A stretch of 64,000 nucleotides of DNA from Wandonia haliotis (lineage in GTDB: Bacteria; Bacteroidota; Bacteroidia; Flavobacteriales_D; Crocinitomicaceae), in assembly GCF_039523435.1 (NCBI RefSeq), contig NZ_BAAAFH010000003.1:496001-560000 (forward strand). Reading direction: 5' to 3'. Made by a program: the position numbers and the translations under genes. Below the pieces are notes generated by a model. That model searched no databases. It saw only the letters and a list, made by a program, of their open reading frames with translations, and was not told the origin of the DNA. Shown piece by piece: positions 1-8,364 of the stretch; position 1 is the first letter of the stretch, and the number at the start of each line of letters is the position of its first letter.

Positions 1-299
1 TCGAAGAACCGAAAGATGCTTCTACCTGTAACGTGTATTCTATCTATGAGCTAATGGCTTCGGAGGAACAAAAACAGGAAATGTTGGCGAATTATGCACG
101 TGGAGGTTATGGATACGGACATGCAAAGCAGGCGCTATATGAGTTGATACTGGAAAAGTTCAGTGAGGCACGTGTCAAGTACGAATACTATATGCAGAAT
201 CCGGAGGAGTTGGATGCTGTTTTGGCAGAAGGAGCGGCAAAAGCAAGAGTCATTGCAGAAAACACAATTCAGAGAGTGCGAAGCAAGGTTGGATACTAG
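1..299 (+). CDS. trpS: Tryptophanyl-tRNA synthetase, C-terminal end (partial)
   Basis: This is the last ~99 codons of a gene that enters from the left edge; the frame is open from base 3 and reads EEPKDASTCN just before the first possible internal start. That segment, followed by an alternating helical C-terminus with YGYGHAK and an LAEGAAKAR stretch, matches the end of bacterial TrpRS (known family pattern: a 'P..P..CN' segment, then a helical tail ending in an EGA.KAR.IA element). The enzyme charges tRNA-Trp in the cytoplasm. The HIGH and KMSKS motifs lie outside the window, so identification rests on the tail alone. The GTG at 33 is internal, not a start. Confidence 0.85.
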   Translation, partial: EEPKDASTCNVYSIYELMASEEQKQEMLANYARGGYGYGHAKQALYELILEKFSEARVKYEYYMQNPEELDAVLAEGAAKARVIAENTIQRVRSKVGY

Positions 300-366
300 T
301 AAATAGCCTGTCGTTTTATTTTTGATTCATTTTCAGCACGAAACGATGTTGAACAGGCAATTTTAT

Positions 367-374
367 TATATTTG
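367..374 (+). promoter_or_regulatory. Candidate -7 box for the peptide-binding lipoprotein gene
   Basis: TATATTTG matches the Bacteroidota TAnnTTTG -7 element and lies 21 nt before the ATG at 396. A TTG sits at 349-351, but the 15-nt spacing is shorter than the usual 17-23. Confidence 0.45.
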
Positions 375-395
375 TTATCCCAAAATAACCGTAAC

Positions 396-2105
396 ATGTA
401 CAAAAACATTTTATTAGCACTACTATCAGGAGTACTGTTTGTCGGATGCACTACTAAAGCAGAAAAGGAAGAAGAAGCACTAGTCGGAAGAGGAGGTGTT
501 AAATATGGAGGAGAGTTCAGGTTTTATTCTCCTGAAGTGGTCTCGGATGTTTTTCCTTTAACAGTAAGTGATGTGTATTCACAGCGGGTTAGCGGTCAGA
601 TTTTTCAGGGATTATTACGTATAAGTCCGGACGGAACAAAAGCAGAACCGGCGTTGGCAGAGTCATATACAATTAGTGATGATGCAAAAACATTTACGTT
701 TAAAATCCGAAAAGGAGTACACTTTCAGGACGATGCTTGTTTTGATGAAGGGAATGGTCGTGAAGTGAAAGCAAAAGATTTTAAGTATTGTTTTGAACTG
801 GCTTGTAAAAATGATCCAAAGGTTAACCAATTCAGTTGGTTACTTACAGATCGTATCGTAGGTGCAAAGGATTATTTTGATGGAAAAGCGAACGAGGTAA
901 CCGGAATACGTGTTCCGTCTGATTACGAATTGGTAATTGAACTTTCCGAACCGTTTGCCGGATTTGAGAAGGTGTTAACCCATCCCGCTTTGGTTCTTTT
1001 TCCGAAAGAGGCATTGGATAAATACGGTGAAGAAATTGGTTTACATGCTGTAGGGACTGGACCTTTTCGTCTTGCTTCTCTGAGTGAAACAGAGGCAAAA
1101 CTGGAACGTAATCCAAAGTACTGGGAGAAAGATGAGTTTGGAAACGAATTACCCTATTTATCATCTATTCTTGTGCAATTTAACGGGAAGAAAATAGACG
1201 AGTTAATGGCATTCCGTAAGGAGGAAATAGACCTTGTTCTTGAAATTCCGGTGGATGAAATTCAGAATGTTCTGGGCACATTAATTGAAGCACAGGAAGG
1301 GAAAAACGTTAAGCACAGAGTAGCTTCCGTAAACAGTTTGAATATTGAGTATATTGGATTTGCTCACAACAATTCCGTATTCAATAACCCAAAAGTTCGA
1401 AAAGCATTTAATACAGCTATAAATCGTCAGGAAATTGTAGAAAGAGACCTGAATGGAGATGTGATCGCTGTTGAGAACGGTTTTGTTCCCTACATGTCGG
1501 ATTATCCGGTAAGCAAAGTACACGGTCATGTGTTTGATGCTAAAAAGGCGGCTACACTTTTGGAGGAAGCAGGATATCCGGGAGGAAAAGGATTCCCTGT
1601 TGTGGATTTCTATGTAAATACTGCGGAAGGTTCTGCGTCATATAAGATGGCAGAAGCAATTGTAAGAAGTTTAAAGGAGAATCTGGGAGTAAACGTGAAC
1701 ATTAAAAAAGTTAGTTATCAGGAACGGGAAGACGCTATCAAGAGCGGAGAAGCTGTTATGTGGCGTGGTGGATGGCTGGCGGACTATCCGGACCCTGAAA
1801 ACTTCCTGAATATCTTTGTAGGAGGAGATGAAACGCAGGAGATTATTGCAATTAACCCGTTTAATTATTCAAGCGAGGAGTTCAATAAACTGTTTGATGC
1901 AGCTAAAAAGGAAACCGATTTGAAGAAAAGAATGGATCTGTATGCGCAATGTGATCAGTTGATTATCGATGACGCGGTAGTGATGCCCTTGTTTAATAAG
2001 GACTTCATCACCATGGTTAATTTGAAAGCAAAGAAGTTTGAAACGAACCAGATGGAGCGTCTTGATTTTACCCGGGTTTATATTAAAGAACTGGCGGGTA
2101 AATAG
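396..2105 (+). CDS. Oligopeptide ABC transporter substrate-binding lipoprotein (SBP family 5, OppA/DppA-like)
   Basis: The 569-residue product begins with a lipoprotein signal peptide: charged MYK, hydrophobic stretch, then LFVGC with the lipidated Cys at residue 18. The body has the family-5 extracellular solute-binding layout, with GGEFRFYSPE near the N-terminus, an SQRVSGQIFQGLL segment, a TFKIRKGVHFQD segment and WRGGWLADYPDPENFL late in the protein, all typical of OppA/DppA proteins. It should capture peptides or similar oligomers at the cell envelope. No permease or ATPase gene is adjacent, so it is an orphan binding protein here. The ATG at 396 is preferred over an upstream in-frame TTG at 372 because it gives a clean lipoprotein signal and the TTG lies inside the -7 box. 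Confidence 0.88.
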   Translation: MYKNILLALLSGVLFVGCTTKAEKEEEALVGRGGVKYGGEFRFYSPEVVSDVFPLTVSDVYSQRVSGQIFQGLLRISPDGTKAEPALAESYTISDDAKTFTFKIRKGVHFQDDACFDEGNGREVKAKDFKYCFELACKNDPKVNQFSWLLTDRIVGAKDYFDGKANEVTGIRVPSDYELVIELSEPFAGFEKVLTHPALVLFPKEALDKYGEEIGLHAVGTGPFRLASLSETEAKLERNPKYWEKDEFGNELPYLSSILVQFNGKKIDELMAFRKEEIDLVLEIPVDEIQNVLGTLIEAQEGKNVKHRVASVNSLNIEYIGFAHNNSVFNNPKVRKAFNTAINRQEIVERDLNGDVIAVENGFVPYMSDYPVSKVHGHVFDAKKAATLLEEAGYPGGKGFPVVDFYVNTAEGSASYKMAEAIVRSLKENLGVNVNIKKVSYQEREDAIKSGEAVMWRGGWLADYPDPENFLNIFVGGDETQEIIAINPFNYSSEEFNKLFDAAKKETDLKKRMDLYAQCDQLIIDDAVVMPLFNKDFITMVNLKAKKFETNQMERLDFTRVYIKELAGK

Positions 2106-2140
2106 AAAAGTGTAAAATATAGAAAAAGCTTTGATTTTTT

Positions 2141-2175
2141 AATCCCGGGTGATGATCGTCCGGGATTATTTTTTT
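2141..2175 (+). terminator. Rho-independent terminator after the peptide-binding protein gene
   Basis: AATCCCGG (2141-2148) pairs with CCGGGATT (2160-2167) around an 11-nt loop, followed by a run of T. Its right arm overlaps the stop codon of the convergent gldA gene. Confidence 0.8.
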
Positions 2176-3083
2176 CCGGTCAATTCTTTAAATACCTGTT
2201 CCAGTGATTTTTCTTCAACCTTGAGGCTGATGATTAACCAGTCGTTTTGAGCTGCATGTCTGGAAACAATTTTACGAAGATCCCCTTCCTTGTTGCTTTG
2301 TAGCAGCCAGGATGTACTTTCTTCTACTTTCCGTACTTGTTGAACTCCGGGTATTTTTTTCAGTTCATTGCGTGAAACAGATACCTCTTCATCGAATTCG
2401 ACAATAATTACCTGTTCGTTCTGTTGATGCTGTAACTCTTTAGCAGAGTTGTCCGCTACAATCTGACCATTGTTGATAATAACAACTCTGTCGCAGATAG
2501 CCTCTACCTCCTGCATGATGTGAGTAGAGAGCATAACTGTTTTGGTTTTTCCTATTTTTTTGATCAGCTTTCGGATATCTACCAGCTGATTAGGGTCCAG
2601 CCCACTTGTAGGTTCATCAAGGATTAAAACTTCGGGGTCGTGAATCATTGCCTGGGCAAGTCCGACACGCTGACGATATCCTTTGGACAGCGCACCGATC
2701 TTTTTGTGCTGTTCCCGCTCCAGCCCGACAAGCTGTATCATTTCAGCAATACGTTCACGTTTGTTACTGATCTTGTATACATCGGCAACAAAATCCAGGT
2801 ATTCCTTTACGTACATATCAAGGTAAAGAGGGTTATGTTCCGGCAGATAACCGATCTTACGGCGTACAGCCATTGAATTTTCTTCGACATCCAGACCGCA
2901 TACTTTTACCTTACCATCGGAAGCGGGAATAAACCCGGTAATAATCTTCATGGTAGTTGACTTTCCGGCACCGTTTGGCCCTAGAAAACCAACAATTTCC
3001 CCCGTTTTTACTTTGAAGGAAATTCCTCCCAAAGCAGCTTGTTCACCGTAAAACTTCTGAAGATTGGATACTTCAATGGACAT
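2166..3083 (-). CDS. gldA: Gliding-motility-type ABC transporter ATP-binding protein GldA
   Basis: A 305-residue ABC ATPase with Walker A GPNGAGKST (residues 35-43), the Q-loop region GYLPEHNPLY, signature LSKGYRQR and Walker B VLILDEPTSGLDP, plus a ~85-residue C-terminal extension. The PEHNPLY and KGYRQRVGLAQA sequences are those of the GldA/NatA-like subgroup in Bacteroidota, where GldA works with membrane proteins GldF and GldG in gliding motility. Those partners are not next to it here; in Flavobacterium johnsoniae gldA is also separate from gldFG (known). A general drug- or sodium-type ABC-2 exporter ATPase is the alternative. It is transcribed divergently from rsgA. Confidence 0.82.
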   Translation of the reverse strand: MSIEVSNLQKFYGEQAALGGISFKVKTGEIVGFLGPNGAGKSTTMKIITGFIPASDGKVKVCGLDVEENSMAVRRKIGYLPEHNPLYLDMYVKEYLDFVADVYKISNKRERIAEMIQLVGLEREQHKKIGALSKGYRQRVGLAQAMIHDPEVLILDEPTSGLDPNQLVDIRKLIKKIGKTKTVMLSTHIMQEVEAICDRVVIINNGQIVADNSAKELQHQQNEQVIIVEFDEEVSVSRNELKKIPGVQQVRKVEESTSWLLQSNKEGDLRKIVSRHAAQNDWLIISLKVEEKSLEQVFKELTGKK

Positions 3084-3244
3084 ATACGTATTATTTTAGA
3101 CGAAGATACTAAAATAACTTTTTCTCATCAACCGGATAGAGTATACCGGATTCAGAATAACAAATTTTAACGCTTCGGACCGGGCAATACAAGTTTCTTT
3201 ATCTGCACTCTGTATGAAATTAGTATCTTTCACCAAAAAAGACG

Positions 3245-4189
3245 TTGAAGGGAGTAGTTGTCAAATCAACAGGAAGCTGGTATCAGGTTCGAATGGAAGA
3301 CAGTTCGGTTGCGGATTGTCGGATTCGTGGTAAAATCAGGTTGCAGGGGTTGCGAAGTACCAATCCTGTAGCTGTGGGAGATAAAGTGGATGTAGAGTGG
3401 GAGAGTGAGGATGAAAATCAGGGTATCATTACCGGAATTGATGAACGATTTAACTTTCTGGCACGAAAATCCGTGAATCTGTCAAAGCGATCCCACATAC
3501 TTGCAGCGAATATTGATCGTTGTTATTTGATTGTTACACTGGTTGCTCCAGTAACACATCTCGCATTTATAGACCGATTTCTTGTTTCTGCTGAATCTTT
3601 CCGGATTCCGGTGACACTTTTGTTTAACAAGACGGATCTTTTGGAAGAGGATGGGCTGGAGGTTGTTGACGATATTATTTCTATATACGAACCGATTGGA
3701 TATCCTTGTCATAAAATTTGCGCCCGGGAAGAGTCCAGTATTACGTTCCTGAGAAAAGAAATAGCAGGAAATCAGGTCATGATTGCCGGACATAGTGGTG
3801 CAGGGAAAAGTACGCTTGTCAATGCGCTGGATCCTGAAATACAGACAAAAACCGGTGCGATATCCAGATATCATTTGCAAGGGCAACATACAACAACTTT
3901 TGCAGAAATGTTTCCCCTGACATCGGGAGGGTATATTATTGATACGCCGGGAATTAAAGCTTTCGGTCTGGTAGACCTGGATAAAGATGTTCTCAGTCAT
4001 TATTTCCCGGAGATGAGAGCTGTCTTAAATCAATGTAAGTTTCACAATTGTAAGCACCTTGCAGAACCGAAATGTAAAGTGAAAGAGATGGTTGAAAGCG
4101 GTGAAATTGCGCCTTCACGTTATCAAAGCTATGTTCAGATGATGGAAGACGATGAAGAATTGAATTATCGCAAAAATAATTACGAATGA
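3245..4189 (+). CDS. rsgA: Ribosome small-subunit-dependent GTPase A
   Basis: The 314-residue product has the circularly permuted GTPase order that defines RsgA/YloQ: an N-terminal OB fold (residues 1-70, KGVVVKSTGSWYQV), then NKTD (G4), then P-loop GHSGAGKST (G1), then DTPG (G3), then a Cys/His zinc finger (CKFHNCKH...C). RsgA checks and matures the 30S subunit, releasing late assembly factors when GTP is hydrolysed. The start is TTG at 3245: MKGVVVKSTGSW is exactly where homologues begin, and no ATG is near. The stop overlaps the dtd start by 4 nt (ATGA), so the two are translationally coupled. Confidence 0.95.
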   Translation: MKGVVVKSTGSWYQVRMEDSSVADCRIRGKIRLQGLRSTNPVAVGDKVDVEWESEDENQGIITGIDERFNFLARKSVNLSKRSHILAANIDRCYLIVTLVAPVTHLAFIDRFLVSAESFRIPVTLLFNKTDLLEEDGLEVVDDIISIYEPIGYPCHKICAREESSITFLRKEIAGNQVMIAGHSGAGKSTLVNALDPEIQTKTGAISRYHLQGQHTTTFAEMFPLTSGGYIIDTPGIKAFGLVDLDKDVLSHYFPEMRAVLNQCKFHNCKHLAEPKCKVKEMVESGEIAPSRYQSYVQMMEDDEELNYRKNNYE

Positions 4190-4638
4190 GAGTTGTGGTT
4201 CAGCGTGTTAGTGAAGCGTCAGTGAAGATTGATGGAGTAATTAAGGGAGCAATCCATCAGGGAATGATGGTTTTGCTCGGAATTGAACACGATGATTCGG
4301 AAGAGGATATTGATTGGTTGGTGGCAAAACTATCCGGTTTACGTATTTTTAGTGATGCTGAAGGAAAAATGAATGTGTCTATTCGCGAAATAAAGGGTAG
4401 TTTTTTAGTAGTAAGTCAATTTACCCTTCATGCAAGTACCCGAAAAGGAAACCGTCCGAGTTATGTTCGGGCTGCTCGTCCTGAACTGGCCATTCCTATG
4501 TATGAATTATTTATTGAACGCCTGAAAAAGAGTTCAGGATTGGAGGTACAAACAGGAGAATTTGGAGCTGATATGAAAGTAGCTCTTATTAACGATGGTC
4601 CTGTTACGATCCTGATCGATTCAAAAACAAGAGAGTAA
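4186..4638 (+). CDS. dtd: D-aminoacyl-tRNA deacylase (DTD)
   Basis: A 150-residue protein matching the DTD family along its full length: N-terminal MRVVVQRVSEASV, the SQFTLHAST motif carrying the catalytic-pocket Ser-Gln-x-Thr, KGNRPSY, and the Gly-cisPro motif in NDGPVTI near the C-terminus. DTD removes D-amino acids (and Gly) wrongly attached to tRNA, a chiral proofreading step in the cytoplasm. It overlaps rsgA by 4 nt and is the second gene of a two-gene translation-quality operon. Confidence 0.95.
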   Translation: MRVVVQRVSEASVKIDGVIKGAIHQGMMVLLGIEHDDSEEDIDWLVAKLSGLRIFSDAEGKMNVSIREIKGSFLVVSQFTLHASTRKGNRPSYVRAARPELAIPMYELFIERLKKSSGLEVQTGEFGADMKVALINDGPVTILIDSKTRE

Positions 4639-4659
4639 CCTCTGGCTGTAGGGTTACTC
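4633..4659. terminator. Hairpin between convergent dtd and cysS
   Basis: GAGTAACC (4633-4640) and GGTTACTC (4652-4659) form a perfect 8-bp stem containing the stop codons of both convergent genes. No T-run follows on either strand, so a factor-independent terminator role is uncertain. Confidence 0.4.
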
Positions 4660-6147
4660 CGACAGGTTCCAGCTTGCACCTTCTTTTCCGTCTTTAACAG
4701 TGATTCCGGCGGCAGTTAAACCATCTCTTATTTTATCAGCGGTATTCCAATCCTTATTGGTTCGGGCTTCTTGTCTGAGTTCCAATATTAGCTCCATCAA
4801 ACCTTCCACCGTATTTTTCCCTGTCCCTCCGGAGCTTGCTTCCTCAAGCGACTGTAATCCAAGAACGTCAAAGACAAAAGCCTTCATTTCGCGGGTTAAC
4901 AGATCCAAATCTTTTTGGGAAACAGAAGCTTTATTATCTTTTATGGCGTTGATGTATTTTACTGCCTCAAAAAGATTGGCAACAAGAATAGGAGCATTGA
5001 AATCATCATTCATTGCGTTATAGAACGAAGCGACCAGTTCTTCGACATTTTGTGAAGAAGTCTCGCCTACAGGTAGATTTTCTGTCAGTTTTACGGCATC
5101 CATAAGACGGTGAAAACCTTTTTCGGCAGCTTGTAATGCAGAGGAAGAAAAATCAAGTGTACTTCTGTAATGTGCCTGCATCATAAAGAACCGAACTACC
5201 ATCGGATGATATCCTTTATCCATGATATCGTTTTCACCACTGAAAAGCTCTCCGGGTAATAGTGTATTCCCGGTTGATTTACTCATTTTCTTTCCGTTGA
5301 GGGTAAGCATATTCCCGTGCATCCAGTATCTCACCGGAGAGACTCCGTTAGCTGCTGTTCCCTGTGCGATTTCACATTCGTGATGTGGAAATTTAAGATC
5401 CATTCCTCCTCCGTGAATATCGAATTGATCTCCCAGGTACTTACTGCTCATGGCTGAACATTCCAAATGCCATCCCGGAAAGCCTATTCCCCAGGGAGAA
5501 GGCCACTTCATAATATGAGCATCAGATGCATTCTTCCAAAGTGCAAAATCAAGTGCGTTACGTTTCTCATCCTGTCCGTCAAGATCCCGTGTTCCCGAAA
5601 TGAGCTCTTCGATCTTCCTTCCGGATAATTCTCCGTAGCTCTTTTCCTTATCATATTTCATGACATCAAAGTACACAGAACCGTTGATAACATAAGCAAG
5701 TCCATTGTCAATGATCTTTTGAATCATTTCAATTTGCTCAATAATATGCCCGGTTGCTGTAGGTTCAATACTGGGGGGGATTGCGTTGAACTTATCCAGT
5801 GTTTCATGAAAGTCAAGAGTGTATTTCTGAACGATTTCCATTGGCTCCAGCTTTTCCAGCTTAGCTTTTTTGGCAATCTTGTCCTCGCCTTCATCGGCAT
5901 CATTTTCCAAATGTCCGACATCTGTTATGTTGCGGACATAACGAACCTTGTAACCCAGATGTTTTAGGTAGCGGTATACCAAATCGAATGAAATGAAAGT
6001 ACGACAGTTACCTAAATGAACATAACTGTAAACAGTTGGTCCACATACATACATGCCGACAAAGTCACCGGAAAGAGGTTCGAAAATTTCTTTTTGACCA
6101 CCCAGTGCATTGTATATTTTTAATTCTTTCTTCCAGTCTTTTTCCAT
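4654..6147 (-). CDS. cysS: Cysteinyl-tRNA synthetase
   Basis: A 497-residue class I synthetase. Visible hallmarks are MYVCGPTVY (first zinc Cys), the HIGH-equivalent HLGN, GWHLECSAM (second zinc Cys), FPHHECE (zinc His and catalytic-domain ligands) and KMSKS. The C-terminal DALR-like helical domain and short tail are present. It charges tRNA-Cys. The start is placed at the ATG at 6147 (MEKDWKKEL) rather than an upstream in-frame ATG at 6174, because the longer version would begin inside the terminator stem of the upstream gene and adds nine unconserved residues. It converges with dtd. Confidence 0.95.
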   Translation of the reverse strand: MEKDWKKELKIYNALGGQKEIFEPLSGDFVGMYVCGPTVYSYVHLGNCRTFISFDLVYRYLKHLGYKVRYVRNITDVGHLENDADEGEDKIAKKAKLEKLEPMEIVQKYTLDFHETLDKFNAIPPSIEPTATGHIIEQIEMIQKIIDNGLAYVINGSVYFDVMKYDKEKSYGELSGRKIEELISGTRDLDGQDEKRNALDFALWKNASDAHIMKWPSPWGIGFPGWHLECSAMSSKYLGDQFDIHGGGMDLKFPHHECEIAQGTAANGVSPVRYWMHGNMLTLNGKKMSKSTGNTLLPGELFSGENDIMDKGYHPMVVRFFMMQAHYRSTLDFSSSALQAAEKGFHRLMDAVKLTENLPVGETSSQNVEELVASFYNAMNDDFNAPILVANLFEAVKYINAIKDNKASVSQKDLDLLTREMKAFVFDVLGLQSLEEASSGGTGKNTVEGLMELILELRQEARTNKDWNTADKIRDGLTAAGITVKDGKEGASWNLSE

Positions 6148-6160
6148 GATGTAAAAATAA

Positions 6161-6190
6161 AAAAGGGGAACCAAATAGCCCCCCTTTTCT
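6161..6190 (-). terminator. Terminator after the MORN-repeat gene, just upstream of cysS
   Basis: On the minus strand AAAAGGGG and CCCCTTTT (plus positions 6181-6188 and 6161-6168) form an 8-bp stem around a 12-nt loop, followed by TTATTTTT. It ends 14 nt before the cysS ATG. Confidence 0.7.
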
Positions 6191-6191
6191 T

Positions 6192-6199
6192 CAAATATA
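6192..6199 (-). promoter_or_regulatory. Candidate -7 box for cysS overlapping the MORN gene 3' end
   Basis: TATATTTG on the minus strand, a perfect TAnnTTTG match, lies just upstream of the terminator stem. A transcript would start at about 6187, inside the stem, and so escape the full hairpin. No clear -33 TTG is present. Confidence 0.4.
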
Positions 6200-6203
6200 T
6201 TTA

Positions 6204-7079
6204 TCAGAGTTGTCCGTCTGAGTGGTATTTCCCTTTTTTATAAACCTCAATTTTGAGAAGGATGCCATCTTTGTCGTAGACATAAAGTTTACCATCGTGC
6301 AGGAGTCCGTTCTTAAAGTCTCCATCCATCCAAAGTTCGTCATTTTCGTTGTATAGCTTATTATAGCCGTTTTTGTCGAACACGCCGGACTTGGTAACTG
6401 CTCCTTTTGGTGCCGGAGCGGATTTGGTTTCAGTCGGAAGAGGTGCTTTTACTTCTTCAGGAGTATTCACCATTTCTTTGCTCTCAAAAGAGGATACTTC
6501 TCCTGTATCGTCAAACGCTACTTCTTCTTTAATATCTCCGTTTGGCCAGTAACGAATGGCTTTTCCTGTTGGAATTCCGGAACGAGAAGAGTATTCGTAT
6601 TCCACTTTCCCGTTAGGGTGATAGTACTTGATTTGTCCATCCTCCTGCCCGTCATTGTTGTAAGTCCCTTCATACATGATGGTACCGTCCTCATAGTATT
6701 TTTTCATGGCGCCTAGGTACTTACCTTTTTCATACGTTCCTTCTTCCTGAATATTACCGTTGGGATAGTACTTGGTAAAGGCCCCTTTAGGACGACCGAA
6801 ATCATATTCTCCTTTTAATCGGGGAGTTATTCCGTCGTTATGATACTTGATCCAGATACCCGTTTTACGGTCATCCTGGTATTTCCCCTCTTCAACCTTT
6901 CCTTCTGGAGGAAAGCCTTGCTCGGGACGATCTTTCCCAAAAATAATCCAATGGCCTTGTTTACGACCTTGCTCATCTTTCCAATTGATCCGATCCTGAT
7001 CATTGGATAAAAGTGGTTGCGAAACGAGTAGACTTAGGGTTAATGTCAGGGTTGATAGAATTCCAGTTACAAGTTTCAT
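6204..7079 (-). CDS. Secreted MORN-repeat protein (MORN_2 / YwqK-like)
   Basis: A 291-residue protein with an N-terminal signal peptide (hydrophobic stretch in residues ~5-22) and about six or seven imperfect repeats of ~23 residues of the form 'EGxY.xGxxxGxxxxYYxNG', for example KKYYEDGTIMYEGTYN and KYYHPNGKVEYEY. These are MORN_2-type repeats, common in Bacteroidota envelope proteins and sometimes annotated as YwqK antitoxins. A Pro/Ala-rich linker (about residues 210-230) separates the main array from a last C-terminal repeat pair. No enzymatic motif is visible. The repeats suggest a beta-strand scaffold at the envelope. No toxin gene is adjacent, so a toxin-antitoxin role is not supported. 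Confidence 0.8.
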   Translation of the reverse strand: MKLVTGILSTLTLTLSLLVSQPLLSNDQDRINWKDEQGRKQGHWIIFGKDRPEQGFPPEGKVEEGKYQDDRKTGIWIKYHNDGITPRLKGEYDFGRPKGAFTKYYPNGNIQEEGTYEKGKYLGAMKKYYEDGTIMYEGTYNNDGQEDGQIKYYHPNGKVEYEYSSRSGIPTGKAIRYWPNGDIKEEVAFDDTGEVSSFESKEMVNTPEEVKAPLPTETKSAPAPKGAVTKSGVFDKNGYNKLYNENDELWMDGDFKNGLLHDGKLYVYDKDGILLKIEVYKKGKYHSDGQL

Positions 7080-7210
7080 AGACGTATTTATAGATATATA
7101 AAAACATATAGCAATAGTTCAATGACAATTTACGTAAAAATCACGATTAAGTTGCTTACTATGCTTATTGTTTAGACTAATCGTTAAATATCAGGGATTA
7201 ATTTATAGAT

Positions 7211-8164
7211 TTAAAGGTTAATCTTAAGAGGGTTAACATGCTCCAACATACTTTCGGAAATGCTCATCAGGTCATGTTTGATTTCCCAACCCCAATCTTT
7301 TCGGGCATGGCTATCATCAATTGAGTCCGGCCAGCTATCTGCAATTTTCTGTCGGAAATCCGGCGAATAAGTGATTGAAAAGTCCGGAATAAACGTCTTG
7401 ATAGAGGCTGCAATTTCCTTTGGAGTAAAGCTAACTCCTGCAAGATTATAACTCGAACGTATTTTAATAGATTCCGCAGGAGCCTCCATTAATTCTATTG
7501 TGGCACGGATTGCGTCTTCCATGTACATCATAGGGAGAGCAGTGTCTTCTGAAAGGAAACATTCATACTGCCCGCTGCTTTTTGCATGATAAAAAATATC
7601 TACTGCATAATCAGTAGTTCCTCCTCCGGGTAATGATGTGTAAGAAATCAGACCGGGATAACGGATACTACGTACGTCTACCCCATAATTATTGAAATAA
7701 TACTCACACCATCTTTCTCCCGCCTGTTTGGAAATACCATATACGGTAGTGGGTTCCATGATCGTATACTGCGGAGTATTTACTGATGGAGTAGTTGGTC
7801 CGAAAACAGCAATAGAAGAAGGCCAGAAAATTTTAGTAATCAGTTTTTCTTTTGCCAGATCAAGTACATTGAATAATCCTTCCATATTCAGTTTCCAGGC
7901 AAAATCAGGACGTTTCTCAGCTGTAGCAGAAAGCAGGGCTGCTAACAGATAGATTTCAGTGATTTCATGTTCCAGAACAAGGTTGTGTAACCGCGATCGA
8001 TCCATAACATCCAGCTGTGCATAAGTGTGTCCGAGCAATGCTTCGGGACAATCAGCATGGACATCCGAAGCAACAACCGAATTATTGCCAAATCGTCTTG
8101 CCAGCTCAATCGTGAGCTCTGTGCCAATTTGACCCCCTGCTCCGATAATTAGAATTTTTTTCAT
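7211..8164 (-). CDS. L-threonine 3-dehydrogenase, SDR (epimerase-like) type
   Basis: The 317-residue product has the extended SDR fold: nucleotide-binding GAGGQIG near the N-terminus, LLAALLSATAE, the PSSIAVFGPTTP segment, and catalytic YGISK (Tyr-x-x-x-Lys). RYPGLISY followed by GGGTTDYA are diagnostic of the UDP-galactose-4-epimerase-like threonine dehydrogenases found in Cytophaga and Flavobacterium. The enzyme oxidises L-threonine with NAD to 2-amino-3-oxobutyrate. The start at 8164 (MKKILIIGAGG) has an upstream GAAGGCGGA-like ribosome-binding site and fits the predicted promoter; an ATG at 8266 would add 34 unconserved residues and lie upstream of that promoter. It is divergent from the tyrosine-degradation genes, so the two amino-acid catabolic units share an intergenic region. 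Confidence 0.9.
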   Translation of the reverse strand: MKKILIIGAGGQIGTELTIELARRFGNNSVVASDVHADCPEALLGHTYAQLDVMDRSRLHNLVLEHEITEIYLLAALLSATAEKRPDFAWKLNMEGLFNVLDLAKEKLITKIFWPSSIAVFGPTTPSVNTPQYTIMEPTTVYGISKQAGERWCEYYFNNYGVDVRSIRYPGLISYTSLPGGGTTDYAVDIFYHAKSSGQYECFLSEDTALPMMYMEDAIRATIELMEAPAESIKIRSSYNLAGVSFTPKEIAASIKTFIPDFSITYSPDFRQKIADSWPDSIDDSHARKDWGWEIKHDLMSISESMLEHVNPLKINL

Positions 8165-8181
8165 TCCGCCTTCATTTTCTG

Positions 8182-8210
8182 CAAATTTAAAAGTTAAGAT
8201 GAATTTCAAA
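8182..8210 (-). promoter_or_regulatory. Promoter of the threonine dehydrogenase gene
   Basis: On the minus strand a TTTG -33 box (plus positions 8207-8210) is followed after 17 nt by TAAATTTG (8182-8189), a perfect Bacteroidota -33/-7 pair. The ATG is 17 nt further downstream. Confidence 0.7.
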
Positions 8211-8315
8211 GGGTTATTTTTTGTCTTCTTCGTATCGCTAAAATTTATACGGTTGAAAATGAACACAATTACTTTCTGTTTTGAAAACTGATTTTTATCA
8301 TTCCACCCGGAAGAG

Positions 8316-8347
8316 TTGACAGCAATACGGATAATTTTCTAACTTTG
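8316..8347 (+). promoter_or_regulatory. Promoter of hmgA-hpd
   Basis: TTG (8316-8318) and TAACTTTG (8340-8347) are spaced by 21 nt, matching the TTG-N17-23-TAnnTTTG consensus. Transcription should begin near 8353, giving a leader of about 135 nt. Confidence 0.7.
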
Positions 8348-8364
8348 TTCAACACAGAACAAAG
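8343..8364. promoter_or_regulatory. Palindromic operator candidate over the hmgA -7 box
   Basis: CTTTGTTC (8343-8350), a 6-nt spacer, then GAACAAAG (8357-8364): a perfect 8-bp inverted repeat whose left arm shares the CTTTG of the -7 box and whose centre falls at the predicted start site. This is the position expected for a repressor site. If transcribed it could only form a partial hairpin. Confidence 0.55.

Noticed and set aside
3482..4000. A 172-codon minus-strand frame inside rsgA
   Set aside because: It is wholly antisense to a conserved GTPase gene and shows no recognisable domain.
6204..7079. A toxin-antitoxin pair based on the YwqK-like MORN repeats
   Set aside because: The protein has a signal peptide, stands alone, and has no toxin-like gene next to it.
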